Assembly: GCF_026735135.1 (NCBI RefSeq)
Contig: NZ_JAPQER010000003.1
Coordinates: 62,001 to 126,000 of the forward strand
Direction: 5' to 3'
Length of the DNA stretch: 64,000 bases
Source: Clostridium aestuarii
GTDB taxonomy: Bacteria; Bacillota; Clostridia; Clostridiales; Clostridiaceae
Below the pieces are notes generated by a model that saw only the letters and a list, made by a program, of their open reading frames with translations, was not told where the DNA came from and did not search any database. Shown here piece after piece: positions 1 through 11,130 of this stretch. How positions within the stretch are numbered: position 1 is the stretch's first letter; each line of letters starts with the position of its first letter. Made by a program: the position numbers and the translations under genes.

Positions 1-6
1 CATCAT
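1..6 (-). CDS. 5' end of a minus-strand gene running off the window
   Basis: Read on the minus strand, the first six bases are two consecutive ATG codons, preceded by a GGAGG Shine-Dalgarno site at 11-15. The second ATG (3-1) has the better spacing of 7. Everything else lies outside the window, so no product can be given. The gene is divergent from the yerC-pcrA-ligA group. Confidence 0.5.
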
Positions 7-226
7 AATACCTCCATATAATCTTAGTTTGTCTTTTTTTTATAGATATATTATTAAAAGGATAGATAAAACAATAAAAATATATTACTATTATGTAAAA
101 AAATGAAATGTGAAATGTGATAAGTTATAAATGGTTAAACTTTATATTGGATTTTATGCATTTAAAGTATTAAAATAAAAAGATGTGTAAATTATTATAG
201 AAGAATATGATTTAAAATGATAAAAT

Positions 227-257
227 TTAATATGTAGAAAACTTAATATGTAGAAAA
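227..257 (+). repeat. 16-bp tandem direct repeat in a 5' leader
   Basis: The 15-mer TTAATATGTAGAAAA occurs at 227-241 and again at 243-257, separated by one C. It lies 25 bp before the GTG start of the next gene. It looks like slippage or a small tandem duplication; an operator role is possible but unsupported. Confidence 0.7.
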
Positions 258-281
258 TCATAAAGATCAGGGAGTGATTTT

Positions 282-581
282 GTGTCAGAATATAAATCTA
301 AATTAGAAAGTAGAGAAATGGATTATTTTTGTGAAGCTGCGTTATCCCTAAAGACAAAGGAAGAGTGTTATAGATTTTTTGAGGATATATTTACAATAAG
401 TGAGTTAAAAGCAGTAGATCAAAGATTGCAAGTAGCAAAAATGTTAAAGGAAAAGAAAACTTATTCAGAGATAGCAACAGCTACAGGTGCAAGTACTGCA
501 ACTATAAGCAGAGTAAATAGATGCCTGAATTATGGAAGTGATGGATATAACATTGTATTAGAAAGAATAAGCTGGGAATAA
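282..581 (+). CDS. yerC: YerC/YecD-family TrpR-superfamily DNA-binding protein
   Basis: A 99-residue protein that is probably a small all-helical transcription regulator of the TrpR superfamily. The family signature is visible: a helical N-terminal half, then FFEDIFTISELKAVDQR (about residues 30-46) and a helix-turn-helix YSEIATATGASTATISRVNR (about 60-79). The start is GTG, with GGAGTGAT a few bases upstream. In Bacillus a yerC gene also sits just upstream of pcrA and ligA, as here, so the neighbourhood supports the assignment. Its ligand and targets are not known to me. A 29-bp gap to pcrA suggests cotranscription. Confidence 0.85.
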   Translation: MSEYKSKLESREMDYFCEAALSLKTKEECYRFFEDIFTISELKAVDQRLQVAKMLKEKKTYSEIATATGASTATISRVNRCLNYGSDGYNIVLERISWE

Positions 582-610
582 TACATAAGAAAATGTAAAG
601 GAGTGATAAA

Positions 611-2887
611 GTGGATTTGAAATCATTGTTAAATAAGGAACAATATGAAGCTGCAATAACTATTGATGGACCTTTACTTGTTTTAGCTGGTGCAGGATCA
701 GGTAAGACAAGGGTTTTAACATATAGAATAGCGCATATGATAGAGGACTTAAATATTCCTTATTATAATATATTAGCTATAACCTTCACTAATAAAGCTT
801 CTGGAGAAATGAAGGAAAGAATTAAACGATTAGTTGATATTAATATAGATAGTATGTGGGTGTCTACTTTTCATTCATCTTGTGTTAGAATTTTAAGACG
901 AGAAATAGATAAATTAGGATATAATAAGAATTTTGCAATATATGATAGTTCTGATCAAAAAATTTTAGTTAAACAATGTATGAAAGAACTAAATATAGAT
1001 GATAAAGATATAGATGAGAGAGAAATAATTTCAAAAATAGGAAAACAAAAAGATAAATTGGTTACAGCAGATGAATATAAAAAACAGAATGAAAAAGACT
1101 TTAGAAAGAATAAAATAGCAGATGCTTATCTTTTATATCAAAAAAAATTAAAAAATAGTAATGCACTTGATTTTGATGATTTAATATTTAAAACTGTAGA
1201 GCTATTCAAGAAAAATCCAGATGTATTGGAGTTTTACCAAAATAAATTTAAGTACATAATGGTAGATGAGTATCAGGATACAAATAAAGCTCAATATGAA
1301 TTAGTGAAGCTTTTAGCAGATGCATATAAAAATATTTTTGTAGTTGGTGATGATGATCAATGCATTTATCAATGGAGAGGTGCAGATATACGAAATATTT
1401 TAGAATTTGAGAAGGATTACCCACAAACTAAAACAATTAAATTAGAACAAAATTATAGATCAAAAGCAAATATACTAAATGCAGCAAATGTAGTTATAAA
1501 AAACAATGCACAAAGAAAGAATAAGATACTTAGAACAGAAAATCCATGTGGAGAAAAAATAAAAATTTATAGAGCTTTTTCTGATATGGATGAAGGTCAA
1601 TTTATTGCAAATGAAATAAAAAGGATTATGCAAGAAGAAAACAGAAGCTATAAGGATTTTGCTATTCTATATAGAACTAATGCACAATCTAGAATATTTG
1701 AAGATATTTTAATGAAAAGAAGCATTCCTTATAGAATAATAGGTGGACAAAAGTTTTATGATAGAAAAGAAATAAAGGATATAACAGCATATTTGAAATT
1801 CATAAATAACTTACAAGATGATGTTAGCTTAAAAAGAATAATAAATGTTCCTAAAAGATCTATAGGAGATGCTACAGTATCCAAGATACAAGAATTTGCA
1901 AATTACATGGATGAATGCATGTATAGTGTGCTTTTAGAAGTAGAAAATATACCTGGTCTTTCAAAAAGAAGTATTAATTCTATTAATAAATTTACAAGTC
2001 TTATAAATTCTTTTAACAGAACTAAGGACAAGATTAGTGTATCAAAATTGATTGAAGAAATACTGGAAAGTACAGGCTATTTAAAAGCATTAAGGGATTC
2101 AGGGAAAATAGAAGATATTAGCAGAATAGAAAATATAAAAGAATTAGTATCAGCTGCGGTAGAATTTGAAAATATATCAGAGGACACATCGCTTTCAGCA
2201 TTTTTAGAGAAGATTGCATTGGTAGCAGACATAGATAATTATGATGGGGAGACTGATACAACAGTTATGATGACAATACATAGTGCTAAGGGATTAGAAT
2301 TCCCAGTAGTATTTATGGTAGGTATGGAAAATGGAATTTTTCCAGGAACTCAGTGTATGGATAATTTTGCGGAGATGGAGGAAGCAAGAAGACTTTGCTA
2401 CGTTGGAATAACTAGAGCTAAAGAAAAATTATATATGACTTCTGCTAATAGTAGAAGAATATTTGGAAGAACGGTAAATTATTCAGAATCAGATTTTATA
2501 AATGAAATATCACTTAATTTAAGAGAAAATATAAAAGATCGAAGAACAATCTCAAGTGTTTCAAGAAAAACTTCATATAATACATATAAAAATAATGAAT
2601 TAGGACCTCATGCATTAAGTTTTGGAGAAAAAACGGCCTCAAAAGCTATAAATTCTATTTTAAATGATGAACACACAAGTTCACTTTCACATGAAACTAA
2701 AGGTTCTAGCAAAAAAATTGATTCTACTGAAGTGAGTATTGGAAGAAAAGTTAAACATGAAAAGTTTGGAGTAGGTACTATAGTGAGTATTTCTAAGAAC
2801 GGAGATAATGTTAAAGCTACAATAGCTTTTGATAATATGGGTATAAAGCAACTTATGCTTAATGTAGCACCTATTAAACTTCTTTAA
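611..2887 (+). CDS. pcrA: ATP-dependent DNA helicase PcrA/UvrD
   Basis: Superfamily 1A 3'-5' DNA helicase for repair and rolling-circle replication. Visible motifs are Walker A AGAGSGKT (residues 26-33), motif Ia TFTNKAS, motif II DEYQDTN, motif III GDDDQCIYQWRGA, motif IV ILYRTNAQSR, motif V TIHSAKGLEFPVVF and motif VI YVGITRAKEKL. A C-terminal Tudor-like patch (GRKVKHEKFGVGTIVSI) is the part that contacts RNA polymerase in PcrA. The length of 758 is normal for Firmicute PcrA. The start is GTG, preceded by AAAGGAGTGAT. It is followed by ligA, the usual Firmicute order, though pcrB is absent. Confidence 0.95.
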   Translation: MDLKSLLNKEQYEAAITIDGPLLVLAGAGSGKTRVLTYRIAHMIEDLNIPYYNILAITFTNKASGEMKERIKRLVDINIDSMWVSTFHSSCVRILRREIDKLGYNKNFAIYDSSDQKILVKQCMKELNIDDKDIDEREIISKIGKQKDKLVTADEYKKQNEKDFRKNKIADAYLLYQKKLKNSNALDFDDLIFKTVELFKKNPDVLEFYQNKFKYIMVDEYQDTNKAQYELVKLLADAYKNIFVVGDDDQCIYQWRGADIRNILEFEKDYPQTKTIKLEQNYRSKANILNAANVVIKNNAQRKNKILRTENPCGEKIKIYRAFSDMDEGQFIANEIKRIMQEENRSYKDFAILYRTNAQSRIFEDILMKRSIPYRIIGGQKFYDRKEIKDITAYLKFINNLQDDVSLKRIINVPKRSIGDATVSKIQEFANYMDECMYSVLLEVENIPGLSKRSINSINKFTSLINSFNRTKDKISVSKLIEEILESTGYLKALRDSGKIEDISRIENIKELVSAAVEFENISEDTSLSAFLEKIALVADIDNYDGETDTTVMMTIHSAKGLEFPVVFMVGMENGIFPGTQCMDNFAEMEEARRLCYVGITRAKEKLYMTSANSRRIFGRTVNYSESDFINEISLNLRENIKDRRTISSVSRKTSYNTYKNNELGPHALSFGEKTASKAINSILNDEHTSSLSHETKGSSKKIDSTEVSIGRKVKHEKFGVGTIVSISKNGDNVKATIAFDNMGIKQLMLNVAPIKLL

Positions 2888-2931
2888 GTTCAGTTAAAAA
2901 TCGAGAAAATTAATGGTAAATGTTAAACTAA

Positions 2932-4956
<2,025 letters not shown>

Positions 4957-4978
4957 GTATAAATCTGGGGGATGTACT

Positions 4979-5242
4979 ATGAAGAAAATTATAAGCATAT
5001 TTGCATGGATTTCTGTATTAATTACTACTTTATGTTTAATACTTACAATGTTTTCAACGTACCAATTTATAAATTTAGAACATTTTAATAGTTATTATAT
5101 TTTTCAATGCAGTATAATTATAACAATGCTTTTATGGAGTGTTAAACAGTTGTGTATAACAAATAAAGAATGGGTAAATTCGTTATTATGTATGTTTGTA
5201 GGATTTGGAACTATGTTTTTTATGTTTATGGAAATTTATTAA
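4979..5242 (+). CDS. small hydrophobic membrane protein, unknown
   Basis: 87 residues with two or three predicted membrane segments: an N-terminal one (about 5-28), a second around 40-58 and a third at the C-terminus (about 66-85). I recognise no family. It follows ligA by 22 bp with a strong GGGGGATG ribosome site at 4967-4974 and ends at a clean terminator, so it is probably the last gene of the pcrA-ligA unit. It could be an unrelated passenger. Confidence 0.7.
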   Translation: MKKIISIFAWISVLITTLCLILTMFSTYQFINLEHFNSYYIFQCSIIITMLLWSVKQLCITNKEWVNSLLCMFVGFGTMFFMFMEIY

Positions 5243-5266
5243 AAAGAGCCGAAAGGCTCTTTTTAT
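5241..5266 (+). terminator. intrinsic terminator after the ligA unit
   Basis: A perfect 10-bp stem AAAAAGAGCC / GGCTCTTTTT with a GAAA tetraloop. The 5' arm starts within the stop codon of the small membrane protein. Confidence 0.92.
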
Positions 5267-5333
5267 ATGTTTATAATATAAATTTTAGTAAATAATCATA
5301 TAATATAATGATAATTATTGTTAAAGGAGTTAA

Positions 5334-5825
5334 TTGTATTGTATGAAGAATTTTATATGGGACACATTATATTTTAAAATAAGAAAAAAAGAAATAACAA
5401 AATCTAGGTATAGATTGAGAAGAATAAAAATAGATACTATTTTAAATATATTAATAAGAAATTGTAAAGAAAAAAATATTAAATACAATATTATAGATAA
5501 AACTCATAATGTAATTTTAATAGAACTAATAGGTAAAAGAAAGAAAATCTTATTAAAGTATCATATAGCAGATATAATTTTTATTGATGAGTATAATAGT
5601 TTCTTAAGCAAAGTAAAGAAAGTAAATCCACATAAGGCAATATATATAACCACAGGAGTATTTGAGGCCAAGATACATAAATTGCAGCACCGTATTGTCT
5701 TTCCTAAAAAGGTTACTTTAGAAGACTATAGTTATTTCATGAAGACACAATTAGGAATTATAGAAAAAACAATTTATATATTTAAACAAAAAAAGATTAA
5801 CTTTTATAAGTATTTACCTATATAA
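5334..5825 (+). CDS. conserved-looking unknown protein
   Basis: 163 residues, basic and rich in Lys and Ile. The start is uncertain: a TTG at 5334 has AAAGGAG only 4 bp upstream, while an ATG at 5343 (three codons later) is 13 bp away. I see no membrane segment or signal peptide. The centre (PHKAIYITTGVFEAKI) has the strand-turn look of a restriction-endonuclease-like fold, but no full PD-(D/E)XK signature can be laid out, so that is a guess only. It is monocistronic, between two terminators. Confidence 0.6.
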   Translation: MYCMKNFIWDTLYFKIRKKEITKSRYRLRRIKIDTILNILIRNCKEKNIKYNIIDKTHNVILIELIGKRKKILLKYHIADIIFIDEYNSFLSKVKKVNPHKAIYITTGVFEAKIHKLQHRIVFPKKVTLEDYSYFMKTQLGIIEKTIYIFKQKKINFYKYLPI

Positions 5826-5853
5826 GAGTATTGCGAATCAATATTTTTAGTTG

Positions 5854-5882
5854 ACGTGTGATATCAGCAAGTTGATACTGAA
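5854..5882 (+). promoter_or_regulatory. possible sigma-A promoter in an intergenic gap
   Basis: TTGACG, a 17-bp spacer, then GATACT. The only thing downstream before a terminator at 5933-5978 is about 90 bp of non-coding sequence. It could drive a small RNA or read on into the next gene. The -10 is a weak match. Confidence 0.3.
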
Positions 5883-5932
5883 AATTGACAAAGTTATTTA
5901 TAGATATTAGAAATTAGGTATTAGGTATTAGT

Positions 5933-5978
5933 AAATAAACAAAATTAGTTAATTTATTAAATTTTGTTTATTTTTTTT
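5933..5978 (+). terminator. intrinsic terminator
   Basis: A 14-bp stem AAATAAACAAAATT / AATTTTGTTTATTT followed by a run of T. It ends transcription from the unknown gene at 5334-5825. Confidence 0.8.
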
Positions 5979-6030
5979 TATACTGTTAATAATCTATATA
6001 TAAGTATATTGTTGAATGGATGGTTAGTAT

Positions 6031-7614
6031 ATGAAAAAAAAATTATGTATATATATATGTTTGATTTTTATTTTAATATTACCAAGTGGATGTATACAGA
6101 AAAAAGTACAAACTATAAGTACTAGGAAATATGTAATGTATAATATAGGGGTTTTACCAAAGGATTTATTAATGTTGGATAATGATAATATTAGACAGCA
6201 GGATTTACTTTTATGTTTATTTGAAGGACTAATATCGGTGGATAAAAATGATGAAATAGTACCGGCATTAGCTTATGAATGGAACATAAGCGATGATGGC
6301 TTGTGCTATACATTTAAAATGAGAGAAAAAGCTAAGTGGAGTAATGGAAGAAAAATAAAAGCACAGGATTTTGTTGAGTTTTTTTCTAAAGTATTAATAT
6401 GTAAAAATAATATATATAAGGAACAATTATATTGTATTTTTGGAGCAAAGGATTATGTAGAAAATAAAGTTGATTTTAAATCTGTTGCTATAACAGCGAT
6501 AGATGATAAAACTTTAGAAATAAGATTAAATTATCCTTGTAGTTATTTTTTGCAGATATTAAGTCAACCTATATATGCATTGAGAAAGGATTTTAAATAT
6601 TTAGAGGATTGGAAAAATAAATATTCAAGTATAATGTATTCAGGACCATTTAATTTAGATAATATTATTGAAAATGATGAGCTTTGTTTGATAAAAAATA
6701 ATGAGTACTGGGATAAAAAAAGTGTTTTAAGTGAAAAAATTCATATAAGTAGTGAAAAAATGGATGCTTTTGCTGTAGCTGATTATAAAGCAAATGAAAC
6801 AGATATAATTGTGAATCCTCCTATTAGTGTTATAGATGAATTTATTAAAAAGAATGAATTTTTCCAATCACCTTCAATCGAAGGGATAAGTTTAAAATTC
6901 AACTTATATAAAGGGGGAGTAATTACAAATTCTGATTTTAGAAAATCTATAAATTATTGTATAAATAGAAACGATATTGTAGAGAATAAATTAGAAGGGG
7001 TAGGAGAAGCAGCTGTGGATTATATTCCAGAGAATATTAATGAAGAAAGTAAAGCTGTAGTATTAGATTTGTATAGTAATATTGATAAAGCTAAGAAATT
7101 TTTAGAAAAAAGTAAATACAATGGACAAAAAATAAAAATAGCATATTTTAACAATAAAGATATTAATAAAAAAATAGTAAATTCAATTGTAAAGGCTTTA
7201 AAAATACTAAATATAAATGTTAGTAGCGAAGGATACAATGAGGATGAATTAAAGAAAGTTATAAATAATGGTGAATATGATATTTTGCTTTCGAATTATC
7301 AAGGAGAATATAATTTTAGTATGTGTTTTTTAGAAAAATATTCAAGTGATTCGATATTTAATATATATGGATATAAAAGTCATAAATTTGATGAAGCAAT
7401 TTTAAAAGCAAAAATTGCTCAAACTAAAGAAAAACAAATTGAGTTTTTAAATAAAGCTAAGGAAATATTAATTGATGATATGCCATGTATACCAATATGC
7501 TTTGTTGATAATATAGTATGTAAAAAAAACTATATAAAAAATATAGAAATAAATAAAAAAGGGAATATTATTTTAAAAAGAGTATATGTGAATAATAATA
7601 AGCTAAAGCCCTAG
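6031..7614 (+). CDS. oligopeptide-type ABC transporter substrate-binding lipoprotein (SBP family 5)
   Basis: 527 residues. The N-terminus is a lipoprotein signal: MKKKL, a hydrophobic stretch, then a lipobox LPSGC with the modified Cys at about residue 21, so the protein should be anchored outside the membrane. The body fits solute-binding family 5 (OppA/DppA): QQDLLLCLFEGL, ALAYEWNISDDGLCYTFKMR, and the segment KAQDFVEFFSKVL, where the family usually has A.DFV.S. No permease or ATPase genes adjoin it, so it is an orphan receptor here. It could serve a transporter elsewhere or act as a peptide sensor. The ribosome site is weak (GGATGGTT). Confidence 0.87.
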   Translation: MKKKLCIYICLIFILILPSGCIQKKVQTISTRKYVMYNIGVLPKDLLMLDNDNIRQQDLLLCLFEGLISVDKNDEIVPALAYEWNISDDGLCYTFKMREKAKWSNGRKIKAQDFVEFFSKVLICKNNIYKEQLYCIFGAKDYVENKVDFKSVAITAIDDKTLEIRLNYPCSYFLQILSQPIYALRKDFKYLEDWKNKYSSIMYSGPFNLDNIIENDELCLIKNNEYWDKKSVLSEKIHISSEKMDAFAVADYKANETDIIVNPPISVIDEFIKKNEFFQSPSIEGISLKFNLYKGGVITNSDFRKSINYCINRNDIVENKLEGVGEAAVDYIPENINEESKAVVLDLYSNIDKAKKFLEKSKYNGQKIKIAYFNNKDINKKIVNSIVKALKILNINVSSEGYNEDELKKVINNGEYDILLSNYQGEYNFSMCFLEKYSSDSIFNIYGYKSHKFDEAILKAKIAQTKEKQIEFLNKAKEILIDDMPCIPICFVDNIVCKKNYIKNIEINKKGNIILKRVYVNNNKLKP

Positions 7615-7627
7615 TAAAGGGCTTTAG
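7603..7627. terminator. bidirectional hairpin between convergent genes
   Basis: A perfect 9-bp stem CTAAAGCCC / GGGCTTTAG with loop TAGTAAA. It contains the stop codons of both the lipoprotein gene and the small gene on the other strand. The T tracts are short on both sides, so termination efficiency is uncertain. Confidence 0.6.
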
Positions 7628-7784
7628 TATTGGATAGTTTTGAAGTAAAATAAGCACATTTGTTATTATCGACTATTGTGTTTGAAAGAGATTCAATATA
7701 ATTCAATGTGCATTTTCCATTTTTAGAATATATACACTCATAGGAACAATTTATATTTGTTATTGCATTATCTAAATTATCGAA
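7611..7784 (-). CDS. small Cys-containing protein (about 57 aa) lacking a canonical start codon
   Basis: On the minus strand an open frame ends at 7611 and encodes a compact protein with NCSYECIYSKNGKCTLN and, near the end, CAYF: a four-Cys pattern (CxxxC...C...C). It resembles small clostridial proteins sometimes labelled 'hydroxymyristoyl-ACP dehydratase', a label I do not trust. A textbook AAGGAGG site (7794-7800 on the plus strand) sits 9 bp before codon TTC at 7784-7782, exactly where ATG, GTG or TTG is expected. No in-frame normal start follows before the Cys motif. Either the start was lost by a point change (TTG to TTC), or a rare codon is used, or there is a sequence error. Confidence 0.55.
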   Translation of the reverse strand, partial: FDNLDNAITNINCSYECIYSKNGKCTLNYIESLSNTIVDNNKCAYFTSKLSNTKALY

Positions 7785-7889
7785 TTTAAGAGACCTCCTT
7801 CACTTGTTTTTTAGTATATTCTGTTGAATATAGTTTAAGCATGTTTAATTATTACTATACGATTATCTAAAAGTTAATTTGAGGGAGTT

Positions 7890-9287
7890 TTAATAGATAT
7901 TAGAGTTGTGATTAAAAAAATAGAGTATTATGAAAAATAAGTTTAAATTTTTTCTACTATCAAAAGTAAGTTTGCCTTGCTTGAAAATTTTTTTACTTTT
8001 ATTATAATTTACATATTTAATGAATATTGGAGCAAGCTCATTTCTTTCAGGAGTTGCAATAGTAGGTAGTTTAAAGTACTGCTCATCCAATAAATTCTCA
8101 GATTTTTCTATAAAACCTTTATAGCGCTCAATATCATCTAAAGTTGGAGCGTCAGGCCAGCTTAGTATGATTCCTGAGTTTACTAGCTGATTCGTAAATA
8201 TATTTATAATCATTTCTTCATTAATATCTTCAATATCTTCATCAAACTTAAGCTGATACAAACCAGATAAAATATAAAGGATTATTTCTTTTGCAGAAAA
8301 TTGCATTTCTTTATTTTCAGAAGGTTTTATGAATATAGATAAATCTTCTTTATAATATTTAGCAATATCTTTATATAAATTTTCAGCTATTTTTTTAAAT
8401 TTATATATATCAGTATTTTCATATAAAAGTGTTGAATTTAAGTACAATAAACATAGATATTCTATATTATATGTGCTATATATTTTTGAAGAATATTCTT
8501 CATATAATAAATCAAATATATCTAATAGAAGAGGTTTAACATCTTCCATTTTAGAATAACTATAAAAAATATTTAGATTTAAGCAAGTTTTACACTTATT
8601 ATCAAAGGAAGTATTATATAGCTCATCTTTAAATTCTATGAACATATTTAGAATATCCATAGAAAAATTTTTATATGACTCCTTAAATTTATCTTCCAAG
8701 TAAGTAGAACATTTATAATAGGCGTTCATTAACAAAGCTTGTTCTGAAAATTTGAATTCTTTGTTTTTAGGTTTGAATCTCAATTCTCCAGTTATAGAGT
8801 CTGTACAATCTTTTTTGTCAATAAAAACACCTTCTTCATTTCTTAAATAAGATACATAAAATTCTAGCTGTTTTTTTGAAAGTTCAATAAGTAAAGTGCT
8901 GTAAGCATATTTGGTAGAGTCTATGTTTTTGAATTTTTTATAATAATCAACAAGTTCTAGTAGACATAGAGTCATATAAGCGTTGCTAGATATGTTAACA
9001 ACTTTTTTTACCTTATTTTCATTCCAAGATAAAGTATTATCTTTCATTTTTAGAGATGGAGTTGCTCTTTTATATATGCATAAAAGTGGAGAAGTTAAGT
9101 TTAATGTGTTAATATCAGTACTGGATATGTTTTTTAAATTTAAATCTTTAAGGTCTATTGTTATACCAGATTTTGAATATAATACAATATCTTTAATTGA
9201 TTCTTTTGATAGATGAAATAGCTGACTTCTAATTTGGTTTATGCTTAACTTATTCATTCGTAAAAAGGGTCCTATATATCTTAGCAT
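7890..9287 (-). CDS. unknown, mostly helical soluble protein (465 aa)
   Basis: A long protein with no signal peptide or membrane segment. The composition suggests mainly alpha helices, with many aromatic and Lys residues. I recognise no catalytic signature. A small cluster CKTCLN lies mid-protein. The middle and C-terminal parts (for example LRNEEGVFID and WPDAPTLDDI) have the rhythm of a helical-repeat or alpha/alpha-toroid fold, but this is only an impression. The start ATG is preceded by AAGGTGGT at 5-bp spacing. It appears to be transcribed alone, divergent from rdgB. Confidence 0.75.
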   Translation of the reverse strand: MLRYIGPFLRMNKLSINQIRSQLFHLSKESIKDIVLYSKSGITIDLKDLNLKNISSTDINTLNLTSPLLCIYKRATPSLKMKDNTLSWNENKVKKVVNISSNAYMTLCLLELVDYYKKFKNIDSTKYAYSTLLIELSKKQLEFYVSYLRNEEGVFIDKKDCTDSITGELRFKPKNKEFKFSEQALLMNAYYKCSTYLEDKFKESYKNFSMDILNMFIEFKDELYNTSFDNKCKTCLNLNIFYSYSKMEDVKPLLLDIFDLLYEEYSSKIYSTYNIEYLCLLYLNSTLLYENTDIYKFKKIAENLYKDIAKYYKEDLSIFIKPSENKEMQFSAKEIILYILSGLYQLKFDEDIEDINEEMIINIFTNQLVNSGIILSWPDAPTLDDIERYKGFIEKSENLLDEQYFKLPTIATPERNELAPIFIKYVNYNKSKKIFKQGKLTFDSRKNLNLFFIILYFFNHNSNIY

Positions 9288-9501
9288 ACTGCACCACCTT
9301 AAATTAATCCTTATATAAATAATATGAAAAAAGTTATCAAAAGTTGATAATATTTTAAAATATTAAAAGAGTTAGTATAAAAACCAAATAAATATGGCAT
9401 TGATACATTTAGTATAGGTAATATTATTAAAGAAGAGAGAAGTATATTTGTTAGTGCAAAAGAACATTTTTAAAGTATGTAAGAAGAGAAAGGTGAACAA
9501 C

Positions 9502-10098
9502 ATGAAAAAAATGATAGTAGCGAGTAATAATCAACATAAAATAAGTGAAATAAAGCAAATTTTAAAAAAATTTCCTATTGAGATTGTTTCGTTAAAAGAA
9601 GCAGGAATCGATATTGATATAGAGGAAAATGGAAAAACTTTTATGGAAAATGCGCATATTAAAGCAAGTGAGATAAAGAAAATTGTAGGAGATTATATGG
9701 TTATGGCTGATGATTCAGGGCTGATGGTAGATATATTAGAGGGAGATCCAGGCGTATATTCTGCTAGATATAGTGGGGAACATGGGAATGATAAAAAGAA
9801 TAATGAAAAACTATTAGATAAGTTAAAAGATGTTGAACTTGAAAAAAGAACAGCAAAATTTGTTTGTGCTATAGAAGTGATTATAGATAATAATAAGAAA
9901 ATACAAGTACAAGGGGAAGTTAAGGGATATATAAATTATAAAGAAATGGGAGTAGATGGATTTGGATATGATCCTTTATTTTATATTCCAGAGTTTAAGA
10001 AAACTTTCGCTGAAATGAGTTCAGAAGAAAAAAATTCTATAAGCCATAGAGGAACAGCTTTGAAAAAGCTTGAAAAAAAAATTAGTGAATTATTATAA
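9502..10098 (+). CDS. rdgB: RdgB/HAM1-type dITP/XTP pyrophosphatase
   Basis: Hydrolyses non-canonical purine triphosphates (dITP, ITP, XTP) to monophosphates and keeps them out of DNA and RNA. Signatures are [13 protein letters not shown] at the N-terminus (substrate loop), [24 protein letters not shown] (about 67-90, metal and base binding), GYDPLFYIP and [10 protein letters not shown] at the C-terminus. ATG 9502, with AAAGGTGA upstream, gives 198 residues, the family's usual size. A longer in-frame start at TTG 9448 adds a non-homologous tail and is rejected. The phosphoesterase gene follows after 12 bp, so the two are cotranscribed. Confidence 0.95.
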   Translation: MKKMIVASNNQHKISEIKQILKKFPIEIVSLKEAGIDIDIEENGKTFMENAHIKASEIKKIVGDYMVMADDSGLMVDILEGDPGVYSARYSGEHGNDKKNNEKLLDKLKDVELEKRTAKFVCAIEVIIDNNKKIQVQGEVKGYINYKEMGVDGFGYDPLFYIPEFKKTFAEMSSEEKNSISHRGTALKKLEKKISELL

Positions 10099-10110
10099 GG
10101 AGGATTTACT

Positions 10111-10581
10111 ATGGTTATAGGAGTTATTAGTGATACACATAGAATGAACAGATTTTTTTATGAGATTGCTGAAGCTGTAAAAGATACAGATATATTAATA
10201 CATTTAGGTGATAATGTTCAAGATGTTGATTGCATAAAAAAATATTATAAAAAAGATATTATAAATGTTAGAGGTAATTGTGATTTTAATACTAAAATAC
10301 CATTAGAAAGAATAGAAGAGATGAATGGAGTTAAAATATTAGTTACTCATGGACATAATTATGATGTTAAATACAATATATTAAGATTGAAATATAGAGC
10401 TTTAGAATTAGGAGTAGATATAGTTTTATTTGGACATACCCATGTATCTCAAATTGTATTCCAAGATGGGGTTTGGTTTATAAATCCAGGTAGTGCTGCG
10501 CTTCCAAGAGATGCTCATAGGAGTTTTGCAACAATAAAAATAGAAGATGGACAAATACGACCAAGCATAAAATTGTTATAA
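10111..10581 (+). CDS. YfcE/MJ0936-family metallophosphoesterase
   Basis: A small calcineurin-like phosphodiesterase of 156 residues. All the metal-binding motifs are in order: GVISDTH (3-9), HLGDNVQDVD, RGNCD, THGH and FGHTHVSQI, followed by INPGSAALPR. AAGGAGGA lies directly after the rdgB stop. The family hydrolyses phosphodiesters in vitro; the physiological substrate is not settled. Pairing with rdgB is common in Firmicutes. Confidence 0.92.
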   Translation: MVIGVISDTHRMNRFFYEIAEAVKDTDILIHLGDNVQDVDCIKKYYKKDIINVRGNCDFNTKIPLERIEEMNGVKILVTHGHNYDVKYNILRLKYRALELGVDIVLFGHTHVSQIVFQDGVWFINPGSAALPRDAHRSFATIKIEDGQIRPSIKLL

Positions 10582-10615
10582 AAAGTATAAAAAATATAAA
10601 AAATATAAAAAAGTG

Positions 10616-10644
10616 TTGACGTATTATGAAATATAGTGTAGAAT
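10616..10644 (+). promoter_or_regulatory. sigma-A promoter of the tRNA array
   Basis: TTGACG (10616-10621), 17-bp spacer, TAGAAT (10639-10644). Transcription would start near 10651, leaving a leader of about 78 nt before the first tRNA. Confidence 0.8.
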
Positions 10645-10728
10645 AATTCATGTCGCTGAAAGAAATAAAAAAATCAATAAGCAACGCACTGAGTTGATGA
10701 ATTTTAAATTTCTTAAGCAGATGAGTAT

Positions 10729-10804
10729 CGGGGTGTAGCGCAGATGGTAGCGCGCATGGTTTGGGACCATGAGGCCGCGGGTTCGAGACCTGCCACCCCG
10801 ACCA
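10729..10804 (+). tRNA. tRNA-Pro (UGG)
   Basis: Cloverleaf with acceptor CGGGGTG / CACCCCG, loop TTTGGGA holding anticodon TGG (10762-10764), T-loop GTTCGAGAC and encoded CCA. First of 21 tRNAs; a second copy is at 11651. Confidence 0.97.
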
Positions 10805-10808
10805 TTAA

Positions 10809-10882
10809 GCGGGTATGGTTCAATGGTAGAACGTCAGCCTTCCAAGCTGAACACAGGGGTTCGATTCCCCTTACCCGCTCCA
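10809..10882 (+). tRNA. tRNA-Gly (UCC)
   Basis: Acceptor GCGGGTA / TACCCGC, anticodon loop CTTCCAA (TCC), CCA encoded. First of four copies in the array. Confidence 0.97.
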
Positions 10883-10888
10883 GAGTAT

Positions 10889-10965
<77 letters not shown>

Positions 10966-10968
10966 TAT

Positions 10969-11045
10969 GGTGGACGTAGTTCAGTTGGTAGAGCGCCAGA
11001 TTGTGGTTCTGGTTGTCGAGGGTTCGAGTCCCTTCGTCCACCCCA
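10969..11045 (+). tRNA. tRNA-His (GUG)
   Basis: Acceptor GTGGACG / CGTCCAC plus the extra G-1 opposite C73 typical of tRNA-His. Anticodon GTG, CCA encoded. A second copy is at 12059. Confidence 0.97.
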
Positions 11046-11052
11046 TTAAAAT

Positions 11053-11127
11053 TGGGATGTCGCCAAGCGGTAAGGCATAGCACTTTGACTGCTACATGCG
11101 TAGGTTCGAATCCTGCCATCCCAGCCA
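11053..11127 (+). tRNA. tRNA-Gln (UUG)
   Basis: Acceptor TGGGATG / CATCCCA, anticodon stem TAGCA / TGCTA with loop CTTTGAC (TTG), CCA encoded. The second copy at 12143 has a compensated base-pair change. Confidence 0.96.
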
Positions 11128-11130
11128 TTT

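Noticed and set aside
7628..7889. Gap after the lipoprotein gene as empty sequence
   Set aside because: 7611-7784 holds the small Cys-protein frame on the minus strand; only 7785-7889 is left, with nothing recognisable beyond the ribosome site.
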